From: Porogramme epimiltina | Taxonomy: Eukaryota; Basidiomycota; Agaricomycetes; Polyporales; Polyporaceae | Assembly (NCBI GenBank): GCA_900155495.1 | Contig: FTLJ01000221.1 | Location: 62,001 to 126,000, forward strand | Length of the DNA stretch: 64,000 bases | Direction: 5' to 3' | Part shown: one piece after another, positions 34,378 to 45,869 of the stretch | Numbering within the stretch: position 1 is the first letter of the stretch | How the letters are laid out: each line of letters begins with the position of its first letter | Notes under the pieces: generated by a model | Databases searched by the model: none | The model's input: the letters and a program-made list of their open reading frames with translations, nothing else | What the model was told of the DNA's origin: nothing | Position numbers and translations under genes: made by a program

Positions 34378-36048
34378 TTACGCGCGACGGGCATGGACGG
34401 TGAGGCACGTCGAAAACAAACCCCGAACCTCCCAAGTTTCTTGAATGTAGCCGTCGACCAGCGCGTCGGCCTGCGCAGAGTAATGACCCTCCAAGAGGAC
34501 CGTGCGCATCGACCGCGCGTACATGGCGACCATCTGGCGATACTCGTGCCCAAGGTGGCGCAGGGCGGGTTCGGGGTGCCAGTCGCCGATCGGCATGTGG
34601 AACTCCCTGACGTAGATATCGGTGAAGCAGCCCGACGCCTGGAGGAGGTGGGGAATACGTTGCGCGACAGCGTCGATACCGAGTCGGTCGCGGAGCGTGT
34701 CGCGCACGGCCACGAAGAAGGCGTGGGTGCGCGGCGCGCGGGTCTCGACGTCCCCCCCATCCACGAGCGCGGGCCAACGTCGCCATTCGCACGAGACGAA
34801 GAGGCCGCCACGGCGCAGCATTCGTGCTATCTCCGGGAGAAGGGCTCCGTAGTCCTGGGTCTGGAAAGCATACGTGTGAGACTCAACGAACGCAGTTTAC
34901 GATAAAAGAAGAAATAGAGAAATGGATCCGCGTGTGTTCAGTTTATTATATAGCCTAGTTGCCGCCGTATGACGATAGCAAGTAAAGTGCCCGACGCAAG
35001 ATATGCTCATGGTCTAGTGCAGAATCCGAAGTTGCAGCGTCGTCGGCTAAGGTCGTCGGACGCAAGACCCTATATTCTGGTGTGTGAATGGCACGAAGGC
35101 GCGAAGTTCCACTGAAGACGCTTCTCCCCGGTCTGATGTATGAATGCCTTTCATTAAGGGAGGTGCGGGGGAACCGCGACCTGGGAAAATGCGGTGAATG
35201 CGGGGACGAGGACAGTAGGGGCCATCTCCCAAATAAACTCGCGCAAAACGAGTAAGGAGAAGGGGTTGACGATGCTTCGGCGGTGCTAAAAACGATATTT
35301 ACCGCCATGGTGATACAGCGCGCGTGGACCATGTCGATATTTCCCGTGTTGAAGCGAAACCGCTCCCTGATGTCGTGCATCTCGAACTCGACATTATGCG
35401 GCGGGTACCGAGTCGCAATAGGCACTAGGTTATACTTATCCGTTAGACCAAACTATCGTAGCGCATGTAAGTGACGTACCGATGTCTACGCCGTAGAATC
35501 GCACGTGCGGAAACTGACGCGCCATATCAAGGACCCTGCAAATAAAGATGAACGCGGGTACCAGCGGGCTATGCGGATGTCGTCCCGTACCATTTACCAG
35601 TCCCTGTGCCGAGATCCAATACCCGCCTCTGCTCCCCGGGGGTAGAGGCGAGAAGCTCTTGCACAGGGCCCACGGCCGGAGCACCGATGAGGGAATGCAA
35701 GAGTTGATGTAACCCATTCTGTCTCTATAAGTTTCCGGCGTCAGCTCGCGAGCGCAAGAAGCGGGAGATAGACGGCTGAAAGATACGCACTTGCTGCTCA
35801 TCCGCATCCACGGGCAGTGGATACGGGCAGCCCGCGTGAGAATGGAAGAGTCGGCCGTCCCGCTCCGAGAAATACCCAGCAAGCTCGTCGGTTTCCAATC
35901 TGACGACGCTGGAGTCTGACCCGGAGTATGACCCGGAGTCTGACTCGAAGCCAGAGTCGGGCTCTGGCGTGTGGTCATTGTTGCCACGCTTCGTGGAGTC
36001 ATACAATGAAGTACGATCATCCATGATGCCGGAGCTGGAACTGGGCAT
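34378..36048 (-). CDS. SAM-dependent methyltransferase (LaeA/UMTA-like)
   Basis: Five exons: 36048-35791, 35724-35591, 35535-35480, 35424-35303 and 34860-34378; 350 residues. A Ser/Asp/Gly-rich N-terminal region of about 45 residues precedes GYFSERDGRLFHSHAGCPYP and the Rossmann core: motif I VLDLGTGTGKWVLDMARQFP, VRFYGVDIG, VEFEMHDIRERFRFNTGNID, VHARCITMA, and EIARMLRRGGLFVSCEW. This pattern is the LaeA-like class, often called methyltransferases of unknown substrate. The last intron is 442 bp, eight times the window norm. No secondary-metabolite backbone gene lies nearby, so a pathway role cannot be inferred. Confidence 0.88.
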
Positions 36049-36121
36049 TTCAGACGCTTCGGAGGCGTGACTTAGGATATGTTGTCTTCTATATTCTAAG
36101 GGAGGAGGGGATTGTGACCAT

Positions 36122-38022
36122 CTAAGTGGTAGAGAGGGAAGAGGTTTCAGTTGTCTTCGGTGAGATGACGTTATCGAGTAAAAGCGAAAGAAACATCAGC
36201 CTCACCGGACAGGATCCGGGATGCCTTGGAGACCCTCTTGGGGGATAGAGCCAAGCGAGGGAGTGTAAGGCTTTCCAGGTGATACTCTCGGCGAAGTGCA
36301 GTCTACTATAGTCCCAACTACGAGATCGTTGCTTAATGACATACTTCAAAGGTTCACTGATAAGTTGCCTACCTCCATGTTCATCTACCCCAATCATAGG
36401 CGACAGGGCCTGGATCTTTCTGTATATATCGTGAAGTCTCGTTATAATATCTTCCTCAGGCTGTATAATGTAAGGCTTTCCAGGTGATACTCTCGGCGAA
36501 GTGCAGTCTACTATAGTCCCAACTACGAGATCGTTGCTTAATGACATACTTCAAAGGTTCACTGATAAGTTGCCTACCTCCATGTTCATCTACCCCGATC
36601 ATAGGCGACAGGGCCTGGATCTTCTTGTATATATCGAGACATCTCGTTATAGAATCTTCCTGTATAATACTATATTTTGAGTGTGACCAACCATTAATCA
36701 ACCAAGTTACTTACGCGTAAGATGGAGAGGAGGTCAAGATCGGAAGCAATTGCTACGTTTGCTCGAGACTCGGTCTAGAACGGAAGATTTATGATATTGA
36801 GTATCGGGTGCACGAAAACCAACAGAACTCACTTGAAGGATGTAGTCCAGAAGGCAATTAACTGGGTCGCGGTAAACCTGAGAGTACGCGCAATGGTGAG
36901 ATATGCCAGCTGATAAATCATAACGTTACTACGCAAGAAACTCCACACACCTCTTCATCATCAGGGGCACACCCTAGCTCACACACATAGCCACCTAACG
37001 GAGTCGCATCGTCATCATCCTCTGGATTATCCTTGAGGCCCAGAGGAGGGGTTAAACCACTTGCTGCCTTCATGGGCTTCTTGGTCCAGTGGAATCGTCT
37101 GCGTTTCATCTTGTAATAATGGATAAAGAGACACTGATCAGCCTGCTCCGGAATCACATCCTGTGTCTGGGGTAAAACAGAAGTGGATGCAGGTGGTTCT
37201 GAGTGTGATGATGTGAACGGCGGCCCCCCTGAGCGTTGAATGCGAATGGGGCCTGTACGGTAGTGGTCGGTAGGAAGGATGTGATCGGATATTTTGATTG
37301 ATAATCCGACAGACGCCAGTGGTCCGAGATTACCAGAAATGGCCCCTTGCTGATCCCGGTAGCTGTCCCCTTGGAAAGCTGCAACGGCCCAGTGTGTCGT
37401 CTTTATCGTCCCGGAAATAAAAATGAGCTCTTCGTCTCGCAGCCCGAGCCCCCGGCTGTCCACAGAATTTGCGAATTCAAGCCAGTTTGCAAAATTGTCT
37501 CGCATATAATTCACTATCCGTAGACGTGCGGAAATGTTGGTACTGATCCCAGGAGGTTTGAGGACGACCAACGCGCCAGAGTTTGCGTGAGAAATGAACT
37601 TGTAGACAGCCCCCACGTTTGCGGAAGAACTAGTAGGACTTCTCCAAATCTGAGTATCCATGAACCAAATTCAAACGCGTAGTAGCTCAGAGAACTTACA
37701 TATCTCCGGAAATCTCCCCCTCTGCTTGGAATTCGACTTTACGAATGCTCCTACTGCATATGAATGGTTGGGTAATCATGGGGCATGTCACTACGTCATC
37801 TCGATGGAAATCGATATGCTGAAAACTTGGCGGGCGAAGTCTATCTGAGGGCTGTTCATCCTGTGTGATGGTATTGAATAGTGCTTTGAAGCCCCCGCTC
37901 TCCAGATAGCCCACGTCACCGATGTTTACTTCTTCTCCAAATGAGTCAGGGAGCCAAAGGGGATAGCCGTATCTGAGAGGAAAGAGTTGGTCTGCGTAGA
38001 TGTCCCAAGGTGCCGAAGCCAT
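36122..38022 (-). CDS. Basidiomycete-specific protein of unknown function with duplicated 3' exon
   Basis: Exons 38022-37700, 37641-36951, 36877-36833 and 36774-36715 are followed by one of two alternative last exons: 36460-36122 (485 residues in all) or 36659-36456 (440 residues). The N-terminus APWDIYADQLFPLRYGYPLW and EEVNIGDVGYLESGGFKALF, and the middle VYRDPVNCLLDYILQTESRA then NVAIASDLDLLSIL, are the hallmarks of a family common in Agaricomycetes with no assigned role. A 205-bp direct duplication copies the last exon and its acceptor. Splicing to the distal acceptor restores a tail running through HSLAWLYPPRGSPRHPGSCP. Splicing to the proximal one reads into the junction and stops at HYTA. 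Both acceptors are in frame with the previous exon. Confidence 0.8.
36265..36672 (-). repeat. 205-bp tandem direct duplication
   Basis: Two copies (about 36265-36469 and 36470-36672) share near-identical sequence; for example GTAAGGCTTTCCAGGTGATA starts at 36265 and again at 36470. They differ by a few substitutions and small indels near the ends (for instance GTGAAGTCTC against GAGACATCTC). The unit spans part of an intron, an acceptor and most of the last exon of the gene above. Confidence 0.92.
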
Positions 38023-38645
38023 AGTACGAGATGCCAAGACTCGACTTGGGCATGAGTCCTACAGGTTTAGGAGACCGAATGACAGGTATTTGTAGGCTGG
38101 AATGGCCCTCTCCGAGTGAACCTTGTATACCAACACACGGAAACCTGATACATACCCAAGTTCATTTACAGTGGAGTGATGTTCCGCCATCAGCACATAC
38201 AGTACTAATGACCACATCGATGTAGTAGGTTATGCTAGATGTGCCACGATGCTATCCATCTATTTTCGTACCATGTAGTTGGGCTTCCAAATCTAGGCCC
38301 CGCCTGTCATTACAGCGCCGCCTTGAGCCAAGACGAGAGGGAATTCACGCAGAGTGAGTCCAAGATGAGAGCCCGCGGAGGGGCTCAGGCGAGATGAAGG
38401 AGCTGATTCTCACGGTTAGGGTGGTCAGCCCGTACGTAGGCTGCCCGTTGACAGGTGTCGTGTTATTGTTCCGTCTGTGCAGCGGCTCGGGGCGTAGTAT
38501 GGTGTTTAGGCCGCGTGGTACCCTTGCTCTCTCATTGCCGTTTCGTATTACCTACTACAATACCAGAAAGAAAGAAAAATGAACCTCGCAAGTCAGCCGG
38601 ACGCGGAGCCCCGAGACTCCCCCCTAACACGCCTCAACCAGCCGC
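38023..38645. other. Intergenic between the unknown gene and sedolisin C
   Basis: The 623 bp hold the promoter of the unknown gene and the 3' flank of sedolisin C. No exon or repeat was identified. Confidence 0.45.
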
Positions 38646-40854
38646 TCAGTTGCGGTGCTTGCGACCACGTCCGCGTCCGGTGCCCGTCGTGGTGGCGGTG
38701 GCGGTCGCAGCAGCGCTCACGGTGGACGCAGAGGCGGATGCCGTGCTGTTGCCTGTCGAGACAGCGCTGCCAGTAACGAGCGCGAGGAGCTTCGTGAAGT
38801 CGGGGGTGCCGAAGCCCGTGACGGGGTCCCAACCAGTGAGGGCGGGGAAACCGTCCGTGCCACAGCCGGGGTTCGAGCCAGTGGTGATGTCGTTGAGCGC
38901 AGCCGCGCCGGAGGAGTAGATGAGCGGGTTGAGGAAGCCGAGAGGGCTCTTGCCCTGGTTGAGGAGCTCGTCGTTGAGGAGCGCGATCACGGACGCGAAC
39001 GTCGGGCTCGACGCGCTCGTGCCGGAGACGCCCTGGCCCTGGCCGGCGACGTCGACGATGAAGTTGACGCCCTGCGCGGAGACGTCGGGGAACGCGCGGC
39101 CGGCGGTGTTGAAGAGGCCCGCGTTGGTGTTGCCGAGCTGCGAGAGGTAGCCCGCGACCGCGTCGTCCTGGTACGAGGGGCGCGCGAAGATGTTGGAGAA
39201 GCCGCCGGAGGAGAAGTCGGCCGCGGTCTCGTCGATGCCCTGGGTGCTACCAACGGAGGTCAAGCTGAACGAAGAAGCGTCAGATTGTGTTCGTCGAACT
39301 AGAAGAAAAAGCATACAAGGGGCAGCCGGAGGGGAAGGTAGGCACGAAAGCCTGGCCGTTGCACGCGTTGTTGGACTGGGAGCCGGAGACACCACCGTCG
39401 CCAGAGGCGAAAAGAATGGAGGTACCACGAGCACCGAGCTGACCATAGGCGTTGCACAGGTTGCTGCGGAGACCGTCAGAGACTGAGAATGCCGCAGGAA
39501 CGAAGTACATACACAGCGAGGTCCGGCTCGTCAATGAACGAGGCTTCGTTGAAACCGAAGGAGGTCGTGAGGACGAGGGGAGGGCTGTCCTGCTTGAGGA
39601 GGAAGTTGATGATGTCGAGGAAGCCGCCGAGGTCACCGTCCTGGTTGCGTTCACCAACCGATACGAAGGTCGTCGGGACGTCGGTAGCAATGCCGACCGT
39701 GTACTGGATGTCCAGAGTCTATTCCGACTCAGGTCAGACAAACTCCCATGATAGAGACGATCTATGACGTACCGCCTCGACCGTTCCCGGGGAAGTGACG
39801 TCAGTGATACCATTGTCGACGGAGACGATGTCGAAGGTTCCGGGGGTCGCATCCGGGCGGAGGACCGTCATGAATTCCTAAGATTTGCGCAGCGTCAATA
39901 TCCGCTCCCCGTCCCGCTGTTCTCTCGCACACACCGTGAGATCATCGGCGTTCGGGATCTCCTCAATGAAACCGGAGACGGCAAGGCTGTTGCCGGTCGC
40001 GGTCGCGGAGGTGGTGGGGATGTTGTAGAGCGCCTGGAGACACTCGGGCGTGATCTGCGTGTCGCAGGCGGCGGGGACGGCGGCGCGCTTGGAGCGGCGG
40101 CGCTTGGTCGTGTGCGGGAGGTCCGCGACTTTGAACATGGGCGTGCTGGTCTTCACGGGGGGGATGAAGCTACGAGAGCGAAGGCCGCGCTTAGAATTCA
40201 CCCCTCTTTGCGCGCGAAGGGTGCACAGGAAAGTAGGTACTCACTGCGTCGTGGGGAAGATGAAGGCAAGGTGCTCCTTGAGCGTCTCGGGGATCGAGTA
40301 GGCGAGCGTGCGGACGGACGCCTTGCCCGTCTCGTCCCAGGTGTACTCGTTGAAGTCCGCGTTGAGGAGCGCGTTCGCCTGCGCGACGGGCACGCTGATG
40401 CTCATCCAGTCACCCGCGGGCGACGTCGTCTGCGCGGTGATGTTGTTCTTCGTGAGCCACGCGGTGACCTTCTCGACGCTCTCCGCGGAGGGCGCGACCA
40501 TCGCCTCGACCTGTGCGCGCAGCAGACACCGCGGTGAGACTCACTGCGATCCGGCCCGATCGCGAGCACGACGCAACGCACCTCAGCCTTGGTGAGGTGG
40601 TGGCCATAGTTCTCGCTCGTGGGGTTGCTGACGTCGTAGAGCGCGGACTCGAGCCCGGTCGTGTTGCCCTGGACGAGCGCGATGCGGAGGGTGAGCGTCT
40701 GCGCCTGGTCCGCCTTTTGCTTGTACGAGAACCCGGTGGGGACGTTCGAGCGCGAGCGGAGCACGTGGAGGCCTTCGCCGCCGCTCGAGGGCGACGCGGG
40801 CCGGCCGAGGGCGAGGGAGAAAAGAGAGAGAACGAGCAGACCGGCTGCGACCAT
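38646..40854 (-). CDS. Sedolisin C, secreted S53 serine-carboxyl peptidase
   Basis: Seven exons: 40854-40582, 40510-40245, 40169-39935, 39877-39773, 39718-39513, 39463-39317 and 39264-38646; 616 residues. It has a signal peptide (MVAAGLLVLSLFSLALG, nearly that of copy D), a pro-domain (YGHHLTKAEVEAMVAPSAES, GDWMSISVPVAQANALL, FIFPTTH), a basic cleavage-like linker (TKRRRSKR), and a catalytic domain with EATLDIQYTVG, FASGDGGVSG and VSGTSASSPTFAS. All catalytic residues are present. The WDPVTG intron of copies A and D is missing. The C-terminus is Ser/Thr/Ala-rich and ends in a short basic tail (GRGRGRKHRN). The upstream TATA box is strong. Confidence 0.95.
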
Positions 40855-41011
40855 TTCGAGTGAGCGAATGGGTGGGTTGGTGGTATGCGAAAAAAGTAGC
40901 AGAAACTAGGGAGCGAACGAAAGGAGCGAACGAAAGGGAGACCGCAAGGGAAACCACGGGTGACCTCGGGGGCGAAAGGTGGAGAAACGCGCACTGCGCA
41001 CGCGGGGGGCG

Positions 41012-41018
41012 ATATATA
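41012..41018 (-). promoter_or_regulatory. TATA box of sedolisin C
   Basis: TATATAT on the minus strand, about 158 bp upstream of the sedolisin C start, stands out in a very GC-rich setting. Confidence 0.6.
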
Positions 41019-42376
41019 GTGGACGCAGATTTGGGCGGCCTCGCCCGACGGTCGTCAGGCCGTATCAGCCATATGATCGCGACCTCCCTGTGGCTGGTTG
41101 CTCGGTCGAGCCGACAACAACAGGCGAGGTTTAAGCACTCCCGGCTTGGCAGAGACTCGGCGGTGCCGGCACGATGGCAAGTTCCTACAGATCCGGAGAG
41201 TCAGAGGAAGTCGGGAGGGCAATGGCACTGCGCGACTGCGCTCCATACAGGAAGAATGGACGGAAAACATACATGGAGACGTACGGAGCGTCGTCCTGCA
41301 CGCCGGACGGGCAGCGGACGTCTTCGACGGAGGAAGGCACCATCGAAGGACGCCACCAGGGAGAATGGGCGCCTACGGGACTGCGGACTTGCCGAGCGGA
41401 TCGGGGGGGGCGAGGGCGTGTGGCTTGGCACGCCCGCACGGGGCAGGTGCGGTGCGATGATCGTGATCTCTGCGCGGGCCTGCCGTCTTGGGCGAATTCA
41501 GCGCGTCGGGATCGCCGCGCGCCCTGCCGGTCGCCATGGCGCGGCACGGGCCCGCGGTTTCTGACCGCACGTGTCGGCATCAGCGCAGGAACTGTTCTGT
41601 CGCGGCCCCCCCTCGCGCGCGCGCGGGCCCCGGCGCGCGTGAGGGGCGAGGGGCGAGCGAGGGGCGCGACCGTCAGCGCGCCGGTGCGGCTGGTGCTCGC
41701 CGACGCCTGCCTGGGGCCGCGGCCTGTGCATTGGCATGGCGCGTCGAGACTCGAGCTTGACCGTCGTCGAGTGCTCCTCGAGCTCGAGCCGGGATGCTCG
41801 GGCAGGACTCGGCTGTTCGTTCGCTTTGGGCGTGTTTGACCTCAGGGGTCCATGCAGCTCTCCTCGATCGGGCGGTGGCCCTGCGCGCGCGGACGTTCAG
41901 CCTCAAAGACAGCTCCGCTTTGCCCACGCACCGCGTATGTATGTGCATCAACGCCGGGGGCGTCGTACTCAGCTCTGCTGAGCCCAAGGAACCCGGCGCA
42001 GAGGGCGGAGACAACGAGCATCGCCCGTCGTGGTGTACAGGTGTGCGTGCAAGGGCGTCCGTCAGCGGGCGGGTGGGTGTCCAGTGTCTGGGGCTGACAT
42101 ACCTCTCATGCCATTGGGCGGCGCATGCTTCGGAGCTCGGACAGATCATCACTCCGTCCCGCGCCCCAGGATGCAGTACCCTGAACTCGAACACTCAGCC
42201 CCGCGACACATTCTTGCAAGTCGCGAGGGAAGCCACGCGCGCACACGCACACGCGCTCTCAGCGCCGCACGGAAGAGAGGTCACCGGTGGTCTCCAGTTT
42301 TGCAGTAGTCAACGACACAGGTTACAGTACATGATCTGCCCACCCGGTGTCCGAATCGGAACGTCTCGCCCGCTCT
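41019..42376. other. GC-rich intergenic between sedolisins C and D
   Basis: Several long open frames on the plus strand (40860-41564, 41174-41839, 41794-42537) are expected from high GC content and overlap one another in different frames. They are Arg/Gly/Ala-rich and show no motif. I found no convincing gene. Confidence 0.5.
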
Positions 42377-44693
42377 CTACGCCGCCTGCTGGCCCGCGGC
42401 CGCCTTCTTGCCCTTGCCCTTGTGCTTCTTGCCCGACGCGGCAGCGGCGGTGCCCGAAGCAGCTGACGCGGCGGCGGTCGAGCTCGTGTCGGTGCTGTTG
42501 GCGCCAGCGTCGACGCCGGTCGCGCTCGTGTCGGTAGTGTTGCTGCTCGAGGCGGTCGAGGCGCTGCCAGTCACGAGGGTGAGGAGCTTCGAGAAGTCGG
42601 GAGTGCCGAGGCCAGTGACCTGGAGGAAGAACGCGCGCCCGTCAGCAAACGGAACCCGATGCGATGCAGATGCGCGTCGTGACGTACCGCATCCCAGCCC
42701 TCGACGGCGGGGAAGCCCTGCGTGCCGCAACCCGGGTTCGAGCCCGAGGTGATGTCGTTGAGCGCGGCGGCGCCCTGCGAGTAGAGCATGGGGTTGAGGA
42801 AGCCGAGCGAGCTCTTGCCCTGGTTGAGGAGCGCGTCGTTGAGGAGCGCGACGACGGAGGCGAAGGTGGGGCTCGACGCGCTCGTGCCGTCGACGCCCTG
42901 GAGCTGGCCGTCGACCTCGATCGCGAACTGCACGCCCTGCGTCGCGACGTCGGGGAACGCGCGGCCCTTGGGGTTGAACAGGCCCGCGTTGGTGTTGCCG
43001 AGGGTCTTCAGGTACGCCGCGACGGCGTCCGCCTGGTAGGACGGCTGCGCGAAGATGTTGGAGAAGCCGCCGGAGGTGAAGGACGCTGCGGTCTCGGGGT
43101 TGATGCCCTGAGTGCTACCCACGGAGGTCAAGCTGGAAGCGAGTTAGTACGAGAGCTGCGGGGCGGAGTTTGTTGGGAACGTACAAGGGGCAGCCGGAGG
43201 GGAACGTGGGCACGAAGGCCTGGCCGTCGCACGCGTCGCTGGCCTGGGGTCCGGAGACACCACCGTCACCGGAGGCGAAGAGGACCGAAGTGCCACGGGC
43301 GCCGAGCTGCGCGTACGCATTGCAGAGGGTCCTGAAGATACACTTAGAATACACGCTCGATGGTGATCGCATGATATTCCACTCACTCGGCCAACTGAGG
43401 CTCCTGAGCGAAGCCAGCCTCATCGAAACCGAAGGAGGTCGTAAGGACAAGGGGAGGGTTGTCTTGCTTAAGGAGAGTGTTGATGATGTCGAGGAAGCCA
43501 CCAAGGTCGCCATCTTGGTTATCATTCCCAACAGTGATGAACGTGGTGGGGACGTTCGTCGCCACGCCGACAGTGTATTGAATGTCGAGGCTCTATGTGA
43601 ACGCTCATTAACGAGAGTTCCGCATGGGAATGCCTAAATGAAAACACAACGTACTGCCTCCGTGGTTCCCTGGCCGTTGTCGGTGCCACCGTCGACGGCC
43701 TGAACATCGAACGTGCCATCGGTAATGTCGGGACGTGCTTGGGACAGGAAGTCCTAATCACCCAGGGGCAATCAGCGGGGGCGCGACATCAAACACAGAA
43801 CATGACTGACCGTCAGGTCGCCCTTGTTCGCGACTTCACCGCCGAATCCGCTCACACCGAGGCTGTTGGCCGTAGCCGAGGCGGGGGTGGCGGGAATGTT
43901 GTAGATGGCCTGGAGGCACGCCGGGCTGATGACCTGGGCACATTGGGCAGGGATGTCCGCCCTCCGGGACCTCGAGCGCTTCGAAAGATTGATGTTCCCA
44001 AGCGCCTTGACAGAGACCTTGCGGGTCGCAGGGGCGATGAACCTGCGGCGCGGGCACACGAGGTTAAACCTGTTTCGCCACACGCGGGGGATCAAACTTA
44101 CTGGGTCGTGGGGTACACGAACGCGACGTGATCCTGGACGGAAGCCGGAAGCGAGTAGGCAAGCGTGCGGACCACCGTCGAGTTGGACGCCTCATGGAGG
44201 TAAGTGGTATAGTTGGCGTTGAGGAGGGCGTTCGCCTGGTCCATGGGCACCTGGATGGTGAGCATGTCGCCGGAGGCGGAAGTGGCATTGGCGGTGATGC
44301 CGTTCTTGCTCAGCCAGCTGGTGACGGCCTGGACAGACTCTGCCGAAGGAGCGACGTGTTGCTCGACCTGAAAGACAGACAGATAGATGTGGCTGTGTGT
44401 CGGCTGCGTGATGAGCGATGGGGACGTACCTCGGCCTTGGAGAGATGATGACCGTAGTTCTCGCTGTTCGGGTCGCTCACATCGAGGAGAGCGTCTTGAA
44501 GGCCGGTGGCGTTACTCTGGGGCATGGCGATCGTGAGGCGGAACATGCCCGGCGGGGCGGGAAGGTGGAACTTGAAGCCGAGGGGGACAGCATCATGGGC
44601 GGAGCGGACAACAAAATCGGAGTGCGTTGCGCTGGGCCGGCCCAGCGCAAGAGGAAGGATGGCAGAAAGAGCGAGCAGACCGGCTGCAACCAT
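42377..44693 (-). CDS. Sedolisin D, secreted S53 serine-carboxyl peptidase
   Basis: Eight exons: 44693-44430, 44367-44102, 44042-43811, 43753-43655, 43592-43387, 43331-43185, 43132-42688 and 42619-42377; 633 residues. Signal peptide MVAAGLLALSAILPLALG; pro-domain YGHHLSKAEVEQHVAPSAES, GDMLTIQVPMDQANALLNAN, FVYPTTQ; catalytic strings EASLDIQYTVG, FASGDGGVSG and VDGTSASSPTFAS. The residue before the GTS nucleophile motif is Asp where the other three copies have Ser. GWDA replaces GWDP before the last intron. The C-terminal tail is Ser/Thr/Ala-rich and ends with a Lys/Gly-rich stretch (KKHKGKGKK). It lies directly upstream of copy C on the same strand, and the two are the most similar pair. Confidence 0.95.
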
Positions 44694-44786
44694 GTTGAGG
44701 GAGCGTTGAGAATGAAAACTGAGGGAACGAAAGGGACCACGGTGACCTCGAGGGGAAAGGTGGGTGACCAGACCCGACTGGGCTAG

Positions 44787-44794
44787 TTTTTATA
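44787..44794 (-). promoter_or_regulatory. TATA box of sedolisin D
   Basis: TATAAAAA on the minus strand lies about 95 bp upstream of the sedolisin D start codon. Confidence 0.6.
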
Positions 44795-45860
44795 CGGGTC
44801 GGGTGTCGAGAAATGATTGACCCTAACTGGCTCGGGCAATGGCAGGCCGCATCGTTGTAGTGCGGCGTCGTCAGGATCTGAAAATAGAACTGGGGGTGTG
44901 TGGTGCACCCCTTGCCATCCTAGCGCGCCCATCAAACGAAGCCCCCCCGAGGTGGAGCTATTATTGGCCCCGTTATTTGCGCTCTGCACCGATCTGCGAG
45001 GCGGGGAAATGGTTGCTCTCGATCAGCGTGGGCCGCACGGAGGCAACGAAGGAGACAGCGACACGCACCGCTCGGCCTCGCGTCTATGCCCATAGCGTTA
45101 ACGTTTGCGTTGGGGAGAGAGAGCGGGACCGCAAGAGACGCGGCGGCGTACCTGTGGCACCGGTTTGCGTGGGAATACGCCATCACGTAATCTGGGCGAA
45201 GATCCCTACAAACATTGGTGGCAGTTACCGTCAACGTACCGTCAACAGCTCCCTCTCAGAGCGCATGGGTGCGACGCCTGCGGGAACGGAGACCGTCGAG
45301 ATGCGCTCGACAGCCTCTGAATGCACGCCGTGGGCGGGCCAACGATGAAGAATGCGGTCGTGCGGAGAGGCTGACCCATCACGGTTTCCAAGGCTCGTAT
45401 AAATGGACACGCTTGAAATATTCCATCTCGCAGTGGCTTCATCGCCCGGAGGAACCCAAACATGATTCCACGGGAGCGCGTGGCATTGGTTGTTGATGGT
45501 TCCCTCAGAAGCCCCAAAGTCTATTTGGCGAACTGGGTGCGCTCGTCTCTGCGGACTCGGGGTCATGGGGTGAGGTTAACGGCGAGGTTGAGGGAGATGA
45601 AGACGGGGACGGAGACATTAGGGGATTTACCTCGAAGCAGCCCTTATATATGCGCGCGCAGCTCCCCGGCCATTCCCTTCACACAAGGAACGTCACCCGC
45701 TCCAAGGGCCCGGATACTTTGTCACTTGCTTCGGCACGCTAGCGAGCGCTTATGATTTATCTCATTCTCTGCGACCTCCCCGAACGCGTATCGCTCTCGA
45801 TCAAGTTTTCCCAACAAAACGATGAGAGCGGGAGTGTTTCCGTACCAGAGAAAAAAAGAT
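44795..45860. other. Intergenic, no supportable gene
   Basis: Short motif-free open frames only. A TATATA string occurs at about 45648-45653 without an obvious downstream gene. Confidence 0.45.
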
Positions 45861-45861
45861 G

Positions 45862-45867
45862 AAAAAA
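45862..45867 (-). terminator. Pol III oligo-T terminator of tRNA-Cys
   Basis: A run of six T on the minus strand begins three bases after the tRNA 3' end; a second run of seven T follows about 8 bases later. Confidence 0.8.
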
Positions 45868-45869
45868 GA

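Noticed and set aside
36265..36672. CRISPR-like array or satellite at the 205-bp repeat
   Set aside because: Only two adjacent copies without spacers, inside a spliced gene; it is a simple tandem duplication.
34378..38022. Secondary-metabolite gene cluster around the LaeA-like methyltransferase
   Set aside because: No polyketide, peptide or terpene synthase and no P450 or transporter nearby.
40860..42537. Long plus-strand open frames between sedolisins C and D
   Set aside because: They overlap in all three frames, are Arg/Gly/Ala-rich and lack motifs, as expected in GC-rich non-coding DNA.
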